Assembly: GCA_964440345.1 (NCBI GenBank) | Contig: CAYTSA010000021.1 | Location: 1-47,403, forward strand | Source of the DNA: CAYTSA01 sp964440345 | Lineage (GTDB): Bacteria; Desulfobacterota; Desulfovibrionia; Desulfovibrionales; Desulfovibrionaceae | Length of the DNA stretch: 47,403 bases | Reading direction: 5' to 3' | Shown here: positions 24,450 to 36,300 of the stretch, in pieces | Layout of the letters: each line of letters starts with the position of its first letter | Position numbering within the stretch: position 1 is the first letter of the stretch | The notes under the pieces: generated by a model | The model's input: only the letters and a program-made list of their open reading frames with translations | Database searches by the model: none | Told to the model about the DNA's origin: nothing | Made by a program: the position numbers and the translations under genes

Positions 24450-24977
24450 TTACTTTAAGCCTTTCTTGACGTCCTTGACCATCTGCTTGCCTTCGTTAAA
24501 CTTCTCCATGAAATAGTCGTTCATGGCGTCCGGGTCGAAGTCCAGGATGGTTCCGCCGGCTTCGAAATGCATGATGAACACTTTGCCAATAGCGTAGGTT
24601 GCGGCCCCGCCCAGAATGGAAGTGCTCAGAATGCCAAGCGGCGCGCCGATGATGGGCACTGCCTTGAGAACAGAGCCGAAAGTGGGCGCCATGCTAACCG
24701 GGACAACGCCGCCCAGCAAGCCGGAAACAATGGACTTCACAGCGTCGCGGCGAAACGGAACATCGTAGTTTTTGGCCAGCACGCGCACCATGTCTATCTG
24801 CATGGCGGTCAAGGCCACCAGGTCCACCAGAGGCAGGGGCACCAGGCCAACGCCAGCAGACCAGAACATCCGGCGACGGACAAAGTTGTTTGCTTCTTCC
24901 AGACGCTGGGCGTCTTCTGTGGAGATTTCTTCTGCGCCTATAGCGGCGGTTTTAGGTTCTGTTGCGGCGTCTGCCAT
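24450..24977 (-). CDS. DUF697-type membrane protein
   Basis: 175 residues. The opening acidic stretch is followed by a helical region with the DUF697 pattern: RRRMFWSAGVGLVPLPLVDLVALTAMQIDMVRVLAKNYDVPF, then a Gly/Pro-rich hydrophobic segment (SGLLGGVVPVSMAP) and another hydrophobic segment (GAPLGILSTSILGGAATYAIGKVF). Such proteins are often linked with GTPases; none is here. ATG 24977 was chosen because GGAGG lies eight bases upstream; the frame runs on to 25043. A hairpin follows the gene. Whether it serves the polyketide system is unclear. Confidence 0.83.
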   Translation of the reverse strand: MADAATEPKTAAIGAEEISTEDAQRLEEANNFVRRRMFWSAGVGLVPLPLVDLVALTAMQIDMVRVLAKNYDVPFRRDAVKSIVSGLLGGVVPVSMAPTFGSVLKAVPIIGAPLGILSTSILGGAATYAIGKVFIMHFEAGGTILDFDPDAMNDYFMEKFNEGKQMVKDVKKGLK

Positions 24978-25103
24978 GGTGGTATCCTCCGGCGGCTGCA
25001 GGTTTGTGTAGATGCGCAAAAGGCGTTCGCATTTTTTTGCCATACTCTACATACGCAGCTGCGCAAAACGCAGCAATGGAAAAAGTTCATCTGACGGTCT
25101 GGA

Positions 25104-25745
25104 CTAGTTGAGGGGATTTTTCCGGATGACTGCCAGCAGTGTTTTGTAGCACTGTTCCGGGTCGCTTTCGGTCCGAAGGTTGAACCGGAACTCGCACTCT
25201 TTCAAGTGCAGGTAAAAGGTGCGGCGGGGCACGCCGTGGAACTTGGCCAGCCGGCGCATGGCAAAGGACCAGAAGGAACCGCTCAGGCTGTGGCCGCTGC
25301 GGCCGCCGGCGCTGTCCGGCCGGGCGTGGTAAGGGTTGGCGTTGCCCATGTCCACCAGGCAGTCGTAGCCGCTGAAAGCAGGCCAGGCCGCAGAGCCGCC
25401 GCCTTTGAGCATGGTCCGTATTGCCGGCGTGGCGTAGGTGGGCAGCAGCTCGGTAAATATCCGCTTGTCGCGGTGCAGCAAACCGAAAATGGGCGGGCCG
25501 GCGTCCTTGACAGGGATACTCTCCTCGGCTGCTGCGCCGTCGGAAAGAATGGGCGAGGTGGCATCGCAGTGCTCGGCAATGCGCTGCCGGATAAGCCGCA
25601 GATAGCGGTTCACCGTGTTGCGGTTCAGCCGCGAAATGTACGTGATGTTTTCCGCGGTCAGGTCCAGGCAAAAAAGCCGCACCAGATGGCGGAAACGGGC
25701 TTCAGAAATGCGCGCACGGCGAACGTACTTGTTTTTTCTTTGCAT
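25104..25745 (-). CDS. IS1595-type transposase relative with lost catalytic residues
   Basis: 213 residues, resembling IS1595/ISXO2-type transposases from end to end: an N-terminal helix-turn-helix (HLVRLFCLDLTAENITYISRLNRNTVNRYLRLIRQRIAEHC), a core with FGLLHRD and LLPTYATPAI, and the family's closing FWSFAMRRLAKFHGVPRRTFYLHLKECEFRFN and IRKNPL. The parts that carry the DDE triad in active members are changed: the DE-S-YFGGRRKGKRGRG segment is replaced by AAAEESIPVKD, the T-D-G-x-x-x-Y segment by AWPAFSGYD, and H-x-N-G-I-E before FWS by HSLSGS. No inverted repeats or target duplication were seen around it. The frame is intact, so it may be kept as a DNA-binding protein rather than a dead relic. 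Confidence 0.72.
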   Translation of the reverse strand: MQRKNKYVRRARISEARFRHLVRLFCLDLTAENITYISRLNRNTVNRYLRLIRQRIAEHCDATSPILSDGAAAEESIPVKDAGPPIFGLLHRDKRIFTELLPTYATPAIRTMLKGGGSAAWPAFSGYDCLVDMGNANPYHARPDSAGGRSGHSLSGSFWSFAMRRLAKFHGVPRRTFYLHLKECEFRFNLRTESDPEQCYKTLLAVIRKNPLN

Positions 25746-25752
25746 GCAGTGG

Positions 25753-25778
25753 GTTAAACGTAGACAGAAGGGTTTAAC
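25753..25778. promoter_or_regulatory. inverted repeat upstream of the transposase relative
   Basis: GTTAAAC (25753-25759) and GTTTAAC (25772-25778) are inverted, with a 12-base spacer, seven bases upstream of the start at 25745. It could be an operator for the gene's own helix-turn-helix product, or a relic of a transposon end. Confidence 0.4.
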
Positions 25779-25828
25779 TAGTCAAGACGCCTGGCAAGGC
25801 AAAAGAATGCAGACCGAAAAGCGCCAGT

Positions 25829-26506
25829 TCAGTCGCCGCAGTTGTCCAGCTTGCGGATCAAAGTAATCCCGTCGCCCACCGGGATCATGCTTATCTCAAC
25901 CCGCGGGTCTTCACGGCGCCGCCGGTTGAATTCCCGGATGCACTCTGTCTCAACTTCCGTGTTCTCTGGCGTAAACACGTAGCCCTTCCAGAGCACGTTA
26001 TCCACCATCATCATGCCCCCAGGACGGAGCAGAGCCAGGGTTTGTTCGTAGTACGTCTCGTAGAGCTCCTTGTCCGCGTCAATGAAAGCAAAGTCAAAGG
26101 AGCCGCGCTGGCCGTTGTGCAGCATGCGGTCCAAGGTCTCTCTGGCCGGGCCCAGCCGCAGGTCCACCTTGTGCTCCACCTGGGCGGCCTTCCAGTAGCG
26201 TTTGGCCACGTTGGTCCACTCTTCGCTTATGTCGCAAGCCACCAGTGAGCCATGGTCTGGCAAGGCGCCGGCAATGCAGACGCTGCTGTAGCCGGTAAAA
26301 ACGCCAATCTCCAATGCTTTTACAGCGTTAATGGACTTGACGATGAGCGCCATGAATTGGCCCTGGAGGGGATTAATCTGCATCACCGCACGGGGAAGCA
26401 AGGCGGTTTCTGCGCGCAGTTGTTGCAGCAAAGGGAGTTCCTGCGGCGAAACGCTCTGAATGTATTTGAATACATTTTCATGAACAATACGATAATCTGA
26501 CGACAT
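25829..26506 (-). CDS. SAM-dependent O-methyltransferase (family 3, caffeoyl-CoA-like)
   Basis: 225 residues, matching class I-like O-methyltransferases that move the SAM methyl group to a catechol-like or hydroxyl acceptor, often with a divalent metal. SAM-binding motif I is ALEIGVFTGYSSVCIAGALP; DFAFIDADKELYETYYE carries the metal-binding Asp; LLRPGGMMMVDNVLWKG is the usual strand-turn after it. ATG 26506 was chosen because AGAGGG lies just upstream; an in-frame ATG at 26521 is less suited. Diverges from the giant synthase gene. It may tailor the polyketide, but its acceptor is unknown. Confidence 0.9.
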   Translation of the reverse strand: MSSDYRIVHENVFKYIQSVSPQELPLLQQLRAETALLPRAVMQINPLQGQFMALIVKSINAVKALEIGVFTGYSSVCIAGALPDHGSLVACDISEEWTNVAKRYWKAAQVEHKVDLRLGPARETLDRMLHNGQRGSFDFAFIDADKELYETYYEQTLALLRPGGMMMVDNVLWKGYVFTPENTEVETECIREFNRRRREDPRVEISMIPVGDGITLIRKLDNCGD

Positions 26507-26975
26507 AAAAACCCTCTGCAATGCGGGTTATGGGCGCAGCAATCCGCATACATCGCGCCCGGAATCTGTATGTGCGCTAAGCGATCTTTTCTAAACGCAA
26601 CATGCCAAAAAATAATCATTCTGCCAATACGATGTTGCAGAAATTGTATTTGCAACACAGTTTTCGTAAGGCTTGTCGCTATGTTACATAAAATATTTCG
26701 GGATATGCAAAAAAAAATTATGAAAAAAATGACTGACAAATGATCTTGAAAATTTTTTAAAAAAAACGTGAAAGCAAGAGCTGAAAGATATAATATAGAG
26801 CGTATTGCTGAATTTTATGTAGGTATATTGAATTGTTGTGGCGAAAATTTTCTTTTGATAAAAATGCCTTGTTCGAAAAATGTGGTACATTATTCATTGC
26901 AAAAGTGAGCTGGACAGGCAGAATTTTTTTATAACAATTGATATTGAGGAAAAAAAACAGTACGCAATGCGTGAG

Positions 26976-27107
26976 AGTCTGTCTCAAAATAATTGTCTGC
27001 TGCGGTTGGGTATAATTGTATCATGCTTCGTTTTCAGCAAAAAAATAGTTTTTGACGAAGCGTTGTTCCGCCTGCACAGCATTTTTAGCTTCAGCCTCGC
27101 CTGCTGC
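26976..27107 (+). repeat. dispersed repeat R2, copy 2
   Basis: Homologous to 4290-4420, in the same orientation. Here the outer stem of the copy 1 hairpin is damaged (AAAAATAGTT against AGCATTTTT) and the inner one is weaker, so it is unlikely to work as a terminator. Confidence 0.6.
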
Positions 27108-27112
27108 AAGTA

Positions 27113-27163
27113 GAGCATTTTGCCTTTGAAAATGGTTAGATGTTGTATGACGTTTCCTGAAAC
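27113..27163 (-). repeat. dispersed repeat R1, copy E (inverted tail)
   Basis: The reverse complement reads TTTCAGGAAA, then CATCTAACCATTTTCAAA and AAAATGCTC, matching the tail of copy D at 15268-15316. It abuts R2 copy 2, so the two repeat types lie side by side upstream of the synthase. Confidence 0.65.
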
Positions 27164-27322
27164 TCACACCGAGAGTTACTTCGGGACAGGTCCTGGGCTC
27201 ACAAGACTGCACCGTCAGAAAACAGAGCTTTGCCGGTCTATTAAGATGTAAAATTATATATATTGCTTATACTATAACTTGAGCTATTGAGTCCAGTCTG
27301 CAGGCAAAAGGATAGTAAGCAC

Positions 27323-30300
27323 GTGACGAAGAATGCCATGCTCTGCGCCCCATTTATGAGCCAGGCTACAGACTTTCCAAGCAAGTCTGTCCTGGGCTGG
27401 CTGCCGGAATCCGGGCCGCAGGAATTTCTGGACGGACAGGAGCTGGAACAGGCAGCCGGATCCCTCGCTGTTGCGCTGCAGGACATACTGCAAGTCCAGG
27501 AGCGCGCAGTGCTGGCCCTGCCGTGCGGGATTGATTATGTTGCCGCCCTGTTGGCCTGCTGGCGAGCTAATATTACTGCTGTGCCTGCGCCGGCTACGGA
27601 TGTAGCCAGTCCAAAAGCGCTGGCTGCTAAGCTCCCTTCTTTGTTGCAAAGCTCCCGGGCGTCATGCGTACTGGCCACAGGCGAGTTGGCGGAATATCTG
27701 GCCGCGCAGCCAGGGTTGCGCCATGTGAATGTATGTGACGTGCGCGAACTGCAGGTGTCCGGCGGCCCGGCGATAGCCCCCAGGCCACGGCGGCCCGGCG
27801 ACCTGGGCATGCTGCTGTACACCTCCGGCTCTACTGCGCAGCCCAAGGGGGTCATGCTCACCCACGAGAACCTGGCCGCCCAAGCCAACACTGCAGCCCG
27901 GCAGTGGGAGATAGGCCCGGATAGCTGCATCGTCTCCTGGGCGCCGTTGTTCCACAGCTTCGGGCTTATTGTCGGGATTATGGCCCCGCTCAGCCGCGGC
28001 GCCTCCTGCATGCTCATGCCGCCGGGAGGTTTTGTGCGAAACCCGGCCCACTGGTTCCGCTGCCTGCATGAACACCACGCCACACACACCGGGGCGCCCA
28101 ATTTCGCTCTGGACCTGTGTTGCTCAGTGGTGGACCTCGATTCCGTCATGGATTTTTCCCTGCGCAGGCTCAAGGCGGTTATCTGCGGCGGCGAGCCCAT
28201 TCGCCGATCTACCTGGGAAGCGTTTGTCCAGAAATTCAAGTCCATTGGTTTTTCACCGGAAGTGTTCTGCCCCAACTACGGCTTGTCGGAAACAGGCTCC
28301 ATCTCCTTCAGTTCCATCGGTAAGGCGCCCCGGTTTCTCGCCCTTGATCCTGAAGCCATGCGCCAGCGTCTGGTGCGCGCTGCTTCGCAGGAGTCCAGCG
28401 CAAAAATTATCACCGGGTGCGGGGATGTAGCTCCAGAAATGCAGGCAGTTATAGTGCATCCGGACACTGGCGAACTGTGCGCTGAAGACGTCATTGGAGA
28501 ACTGTGGGTTAAATCCGCCTCCATTGCCGCCGGCTACCTTGGCTTGGATGCAGAAACCCTGGAAAATTTCCACGCAACGGTGAAAAGTACAGGGGAATCA
28601 GGCTTTTTCCGCACGGGTGACTTGGGCTTTATGCAAAACGGACACCTGTTCCTGGCCGGCCGGGAAAAAGAGGTGATTATTATAGCCGGAAAAAATTATT
28701 TTCCGTCAGATATCGAAGAGGCAATTATACGTTGCGGGCCAGCTTTTTCATCGCCGTTGCAGGTGTTTTCCTTTGAAAAGGACGGGCGCGAGCATGTGTG
28801 CGCGGCGATTGAGACTGCAGCTGGTCCGGAAGAATGTGAGCAACTGGCCCGCACGGCGCTCGCCGCCGTGGCAGCTGAGCATCAGCTGGAGCTGTCCGTC
28901 GTCTGCTTTACGCCTGAAGGCGCACTGCCAAAAACGGATAGCGGCAAGCTGCAACGCAGGCAGTGCATGGAAGCATACTTGAATGAAGCGCTAGATATAC
29001 TATATAAATATCCTGAAGAACATAATGCTGTAGCAATACGTGAAAAAGAGGCGCCGCTATATGTCGTCACACAACTGATAGATGATGTTATTAAACAGGA
29101 ATGCAGCGTAGATATTTCGCACATGCACACAGAAATAACGTTCAGCGAGCTTGGATTGCATTCTTTGCAGCATATTCGCATTGCCAAGCGCATTGAGGAT
29201 ATCTTTCAGCTGTCATTTTCGCCAGCCTCGCTGTACAAATTTCACACGGTAGCGCAGTTGGCAGGCTACATAGCCGAGCAGTTGGCGCAAGGCCCTGACG
29301 TCGGCCGCAGCACATCAGCGAGAGCAGGCTCCCAAGCGGAACGACCTGTAGCAATCATTGGCTGCAGCTGCCATTTTCCCGGCGGCGTAACAGACCCGGA
29401 AGGTTTGTGGAGCCTAGCCGCAGCCGGCGGCAACGCCGTCACGTCCGTGGGCCAGAGCCGACCGCGCATTCTGCAGGACGCAAAACGTTATGGAGTAGAC
29501 GGGAATTTTCCGGCTTGGGGAGGCTTTGTGGATGACGTGGACCGTTTTGACGCGGCCTTTTTTGCCGTCTCCCCTTTGGAAGCCGAAGCCATGGACCCCC
29601 AGCAGCGCAAGGTCATGGAGCTGGTATGGGAAACTCTGGCCCGCAGCAACACTGACCCCGGAAGCCTTGCAGGCCGCGGGGTGGGCCTTTTCGTGGGCGC
29701 GCACAGCTCGGACTATGCTGAAATCGTCAGCCAGCGTCCTCAACTGGTTCATACGTACGGCGCTTTTTTGGATTCTGGGCTGCATATGTCCTTGCTGCCG
29801 CACAGGGTGTCCCGTCACTTTGACTTCCACGGCCCCAGCGAACTTGTCAACACAGCCTGTTCCAGCTCTCTGGTGGCGGTGCATCGCGCCGCCGAGGCCT
29901 TGCGCCGTGGTGAGTGTTCGCTGGCTTTGGCTTGCGGGATCAACCTCATGTTCACCGCCCGCATCTGGGTGCTGGCGCACAAGGCTGGCATGCTGGCCGC
30001 GGACGGGCGCTGCAAGCCATTTGACGGCGCGGCTGACGGGTTTGTCCGGGCGGAGGGCTACGCAGCCGTGGCCCTGAAACCCTTAGATCAGGCCCTGCAG
30101 GACAACGATCCTGTTCTGGCGGTGCTGGCGTCTACAGCTGTGAATCACGACGGCCGGTCCCACTCCCTGCGCGCGCCGAACATGGAGGGGCAGAAACGCT
30201 TGCTGCTGCACGCCTGGAGCAAGGCCGGCCTGGACCCCCGGACCATCGGTTACATGGAAGCCCACGGCACGGGCACGAAGCTGGGCGACCCCATAGAAAT

Positions 30301-33300
30301 CCAGGCCCTGCAGGAGGCCTATGCTGAGGCGGCTGGAACAGCACAGGCGCAAACCTGCGCCCTGGGCTCGGTGAAGGCGTGCATAGGCCACGCTGAATCC
30401 GCCGCAGGCATGGCCGGCCTGGTCAAAGCCGTCATGGCCCTGAGGCACGGCGTCATTCCGGGAAACCGCCATTTGCGGGAGGTGAACCCTTACATACAGC
30501 TGGGCGCCGGCCCGCTGTATTTGCCGCAGGACAGCCGCCCCTGGACCAGACCTCTGGACGCCAGAGGACGTGAAACGCCGCGCCGGGCCGGGGTCAGCTC
30601 CTTTGGCTTTGGCGGCGCCAACGCACACGTCATTGTGGAAGAATACAGTGAGGCCAGGACGGACCCGCCCGCGCCTGCGCTGGGTCCACTGCCCGGCTAT
30701 CCTTTTGCAGGTGAGCGGTTTTGGATTCCAGAAGAAACCACGCAACAGCCAGAATATCCACAATCGGCGGAAAGGCCTGAGCCGGCGCGCACATGGACCC
30801 TGGCGCCGATGTGGGAAACAGTGCAGCCGGAGCCCGCGCCGCCTTTGGCCCCGGAGCCGACGACGGCTGTGTATGGGGCTTGGGGAGATGGAGATATCCG
30901 TGCCGCCATGCAGGAGCTTTTTCCCGGCGCCATGTTTGATGCAATGCCTGTACAACCGGACCTGCAGCACATTGTGTGGCTGGCCCCGGAGACACCTGAA
31001 GCGCCCCCTTGGGATGAGGCTCTCCTGGCTGCGCAGGAAAGCGGGGTCCTGGAATTTTTTCGGTTCATTAAGCAGCTTATATCATTAGGGTACGGTGAAA
31101 AAACAGTGCGCTTGACGGTGGCGGCCCGGCGCACCCTGCCTGTGTTCGGCGGCGAATGTGCGGCCCCGGCCCACGCTGGCCTGCGCGGGCTGCTGGGAAC
31201 TGCTGTGCGGGAATATCCGGCCTGGCGCGCGCGGTATGTGGATATTCCCGAAGAGAAGCCGCCCTGGCGCGAGCTTTTTTCATTGCCCTGCGCCAACCCG
31301 TGCCCGGTCTACGCTTGGCGGCGCGGGGAGTGGTTCCAGCAGCAGCTGGTTGAACTTTCCGGCCAGCTTGAAAATCCCTCCCGCTACCGGCAAAATGGCG
31401 CCTATGTGGTTATTGGCGGGTCAGGCGGCCTAGGCCGGGCCTGGACCCGCTACGTGCAGGAGCGTTACCGGGCGCGCGTGGCCTGGATAGGCCGCAGACC
31501 GGCGGACCAGGTTTCGCTGCTGGAGCAGGGCGGACCGCCGCTCCTGTATGTCCAGGCCGACGCAGCCAAGCCTGTCGATATGCGCCGCGCCGTGGAGCGG
31601 ATACGCAGCGAGTACGGGGAGATTCATGGCGTGGTCCACGCTGCAGTGGGCGAACTCGACCGCAGCCTGGAGGACATGGACGAGGAAGAATTCCGGGCCG
31701 TGCTTCGCGCCAAGGTGGACACAGGCGTGCATGCGGCCAGGGTTTTCCAGGACGATAATCTGGACTTTTTCCTGTTCTTCTCTTCGGTGGCCGGCTTTGA
31801 ACAGAACCCGGGCATGGCCGGCTACGCGGCTGGCGGCGCCTTTGTGGACAGTCTGGCGGCCGCCCTGGAATTCTGCTTCTCGGGCTGCGTCCGGGTCATG
31901 AACTGGGGGTACTGGAATCTGGGCGTAGGCGAAAGTATTCCGGAAACGTTCAAAGCCCGCATCCGCCAGAGCGGCGCAGAGCCCATCGCCCCGGAAGAGG
32001 GCATGGCCGCCCTGGAGCAGTTGCTGGCTGGGCCTCTGGTCCAGCACGTGTTTCTGAAGACCAGCCGGCGTCCTCCTTTGGACTTGGCTCGTCCCGGCGT
32101 ACAGCTGGTCCGGCATGCGCAGATAATACCGGATGTCTCCAGCAGCCTGGCCATAATATCTTTGGAGCCGGACGCTGCACAGCTCGAACACTTGCGCAAC
32201 GCTCAACGGCCTGACATGGATGCAGTGCTCTTGCAGCTGCTCTGCGCAACACTGCAGGACTTGGGCGTTTTTTCCGGTCAGCCGCGCATTGTGCCTTTTT
32301 ACAGACGTTGGCTGGAGCAGAGCCTGGATTTTTTACGCCAGGCCGGTTTCGTGAGCCGTGATCAGAAAATTTTAGAGCCTGCAACACATTGCCATGATTG
32401 GGAAAGTTCCTGGAAAAAGTGGACAAGTTTGCGCGATGAATGGCTGGCTGACCCGAACCAGAAGGCCAATGTGCTCACCGCAGAGGCCTGTTTGCAGGCC
32501 TTGCCAGATATCCTGACAGGGCAGGTGAAACCGACTGACGTGCTCTTTCCGGATGCATCCACCTCTCTGGTGGAGGGGATATTCAAAGATAACGTTATAG
32601 CCGATTTCTTCAACAACGCCCTGGCCGAAACCCTGGCCGCGGCGGTTCGCGAGCGCATTCGGTTGGCCCCAGCAGTCCGGCTGCGTATTTTGGAGGTTGG
32701 CGCCGGCACAGGAGGGACCACCGCCCTGGTCCTGCCAAAGCTGCTGCCGTTCCAAGAGCATATCGCCGAATACTGCTATACAGACCTGTCCCGCGCCTTT
32801 TTGCTGCACGCCGCGAAGCACTATCAGCCGGCCGCGCCATTTGTACGCACGGAAATTTTTGACGTCTCCAAACCACTGCAAGAACAGGAAATTGTTCCTG
32901 GAACGTATGATTTCGTCCTGGCCGCCAACGTGCTTCACGCTACGTCTCACATGCGGACCACCCTGCGCAACGTGAAGGCGGCCCTCCGGGCTAACGGGTT
33001 GTTGCTGCTTAACGAATTAACCGATCGCCATCTGCACGCCCACCTCACCTTCGGCTTGCTGGAGGGCTGGTGGCTCACCCGTGACCCGGGGCTGCGCATC
33101 CCGGGGGCGCCTGGGCTATATCCGGACAACTGGCGCTGGCTGCTGGAGAGCGAAGGATTTGTCAACGTCTCATTTCCTGTGGCCCGTGCACAGAAATACA
33201 AACAGCAGATCATTGCCGCAGCCAGCGACGGCGTGGTTTACCAACAGGAAAACGCGCTGCCGGGCCACGACGCTTCGGCCCATGCGCCGGCGGTCAAAAC

Positions 33301-36300
33301 GCCGTCCGGCGGCCTGAGAGAAAAGGCGGTGGAGCTGGTGCGAGCCATAGTGGCCGATACCTTGCGCCTGCCCGCGCACAAACTGGATACGGCCGAGCCC
33401 CTGGCGGCCTATGGCTTGGACTCCATCCTTATAGTTCATATTACAAACCGGTTGCGCGAAACGTTTGGAGAAGTGGACGCCGCGCTCATCTTCAGCGTAC
33501 AGACCATCGACGGTCTGGCGGACCATTTTCTGGCCGAAGAGCCGGAAACCTTGGCCGAGGTTTGCGGCTGGCAGAAGGAAGTCCCGGCCCGATCAACTAA
33601 AAGCGCCCAGATAGACTGCACTGCCCAGCCTGCCCGCGACCCGGTCCAGCCCGTAGCCGTCATCGGCCTGAGCGGCCGCTTCCCTGGCGCGGACACGGCC
33701 CGCGGCTTCTGGGAGAACCTGAAGAACGGGGTGGAGTCCGTGGCCCAGGTTCCCCCGGAGCGCTGGGAAACGCCCGCGGACTGCTATTGCAAATGGGGAG
33801 CGTTCCTCAATGATTGCTATGGGTTTGACGCGCCATTTTTTCGCATGGCCCCTGCGGAAGCCGCCAATGTTGACCCTCAGGAACGGCTGTTCCTGGAAGA
33901 GGCTTGGAAAGCCATGGAGGACGCGGGCTACGCGCCTTCCAAGCTGGCCGCCTCAACCCGCCGCCGGACCGGCGTCTTTGGCGGCGTCACCAAGCTGGGG
34001 TACAACCTGTATTCCAGGGACGGCGCCGGGCCGCGCACCTCCTTTGCCTCGTTGACAAACCGGGTGTCGCACTTCATGAATCTGCAAGGCCCCAGCCTGC
34101 CCGTGGACGCCATGTGCTCCTCAGCCCTGGCTGCTGTGCATCATGCGTGTGACTATTTACGCAGCGGCCGGGGCGAGCTGGCCATAGCCGGCGGCGTGAA
34201 CCTGTACCTGCACCCGGCCAGCTACGTTGAGCTTTGCAGAGCCGGTCTTGTTTCCCGCAGTCCGCACTGCGCGGCCTTTTCTCAAGAAGCCAGCGGCTTT
34301 GCGCCCGGCGAGTGCGCGGCTGTGGCGGTGCTCAAACCCCTGGACCTGGCCGAGCGGGACCGGGACCACGTCTACGCCGTCATCCTGGGGACCGGCCTGA
34401 ACCACGACGGCCGTACCGCCGGCCCGGCAGTGCCCAACCCGGAACAGCAGGCTGCGCTTATTGGCCAGGTGTTGGCGGAAAGCGGCGTGGAGCCGCTGTC
34501 CATCAGCTATATGGAAACCGCGGCCAACGGCGCGGCCCAGGGCGACGCCGCAGAAATGGCCGCACTGCGCAAGGCCTTTGGCGAGGGCAAGGCCAACCAC
34601 GGGCGCACGGGCTCGGTAAAGCCGAACGTGGGCCACGCCGAGGCGGGCTCCGGCATGGCGCAGCTCGTAAAATTGATATTTTCCCTGCAAGAACGCATTC
34701 TGGCGCCGACCATCATACACGGCGAGCTGCATCCGGAAATACCCTTTGCCAGGCTTCCCTTTGCGCTGCAGCGGGAACTGGAGCCCTGGGCCGTGGCGGC
34801 CGGCGGGGGGGGACTCCGCCGCGCCGGCGTCTCCAGCCTTGGCGCGGGCGGGGTGAACGTGTTCGCCGTGCTGGAAGAGTACGCGCCGCAGGCAATGGCT
34901 ACGGGCAGGGCGGCCGGCCCCTTTGTCTTCATCATTTCAGCCAGAACGCCGGAACGGCTGGAAGCCTACGCCGACAGGTGGATTGCCTGGCTGGAAAAAG
35001 CAGTTTCGCCGGATATGGCGTCAGTGGCGTACACGTTGCAGACCGGCCGGGAGGACATGGCCTGCCGGCTGGCCGTGGTCTGCGATTCCGTGGCTGACGT
35101 GCAGCAAAAATTGTTAGAATGGCGGCAAAGCGCGGAGCAGACCGACGCCTGCTTCTGGGCCGCAGGCCAAGGAAGCCGGCTGCTGCTGCCGGACAGCGTA
35201 GAACTGGCCGCGCAGAACCGGCGCTGGCCGGAGCTGGCCAAACTGTGGACGCTGGGCAACCCCGTGGACTGGGCGGCGCTGTATGACGATTCGCCCCGCC
35301 GCGCGGCCGGGTTGCCAGGCTATCCATTCGACCGCAAGGAGCTCCGGCCGGACTCCGCAAAGGCCGCCGCGAGCCGCCCTGTGCAGCCGCCGCGCTCCGC
35401 AGAGAACGGGCCCGAGGAGAACCCTGCCGCGGCCTTTTACGCGCACGAAGCCAGCTTTGTGCAAGAAGAGTTTGATCTGGATTACCTGACCTTTGCGCCC
35501 TTTCCGGAAAAGGTCTCGGGCTTTTCCATGACTCGGGCGCTCACCGACCCGGCCAATCACCCTGAGCATGTGGCCATGGTCCGCGCACGGCAGGACGAGA
35601 TGCGCAGGGTGCTCTTTGCCGGCGTGGATTTTTCCCGCGTGCGCCGCGTGCTGGACATTGGCTGCGGCTACGGCACGGACGTCATCCGCATTGCCGGCCA
35701 ATTTTTGCATGTTCGCGCCGACGGCTTCACCATCGCCAAAGCCCAGGCGGACCTGGCCCGCGCTCGCATTGTTGCAAAGAATGTGTCTGGCCGTGTCGCC
35801 GTGCACCACAAGGACAGCGCCAAGGACCCCTTTCCCGGTGGCGCAGACCTGGCCATTGGCGTGGAGGTAACCTTTCACGTCCATGACAAGGACGGATTGT
35901 TCAGCAATATTTCCAGGTCGTTGAATGAAGGAGGCAGGCTGCTCCTTGTGGACTACATCGCCAACCTGCGCGGGCCCATTGTGGACCATGACGTTTCGGT
36001 GCACATACCCACGCTGCAGGGCTGGGTGGATATGCTTTCGGCCCATGGCTTGGCCGTGGACGAGGCCGTGGACGTCTCGCTGCGCATCGCAAATTTTGTC
36101 CATGACCCCGAGGCTGATGAGAACATCGCCCGCATGCCGGACCAGGCCCGGGCCATGTGGCGCAATTTCGTCAACCAGTCCACGGCCCTGGAAAAGGGAT
36201 GGATCAGGTACAGCCTGATCAAAATACGCAAAAGAACGGACCTGAGCCGAACGCAGCTGGAAATCCGGAACCGCGACAGACTCGCCAGCCAGACGCCCTA

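Larger units (their letters stand above)
26507..27322. other. AT-rich intergenic region between the O-methyltransferase and the synthase
   Basis: About 800 bases with no supported gene. Positions 26580-26980 and 27240-27290 are clearly richer in A/T than the GC-rich genes around them. It contains repeat R2 copy 2 and R1 copy E, and it must hold both divergent promoters. TATACT at about 27269 is a possible -10 box for the synthase, but I cannot place a matching -35 box. Confidence 0.6.

Noticed and set aside
25104..25745. An active IS1595 insertion sequence
   Set aside because: The segments bearing the catalytic acids are replaced, and I see no terminal inverted repeats or target duplication flanking the gene.
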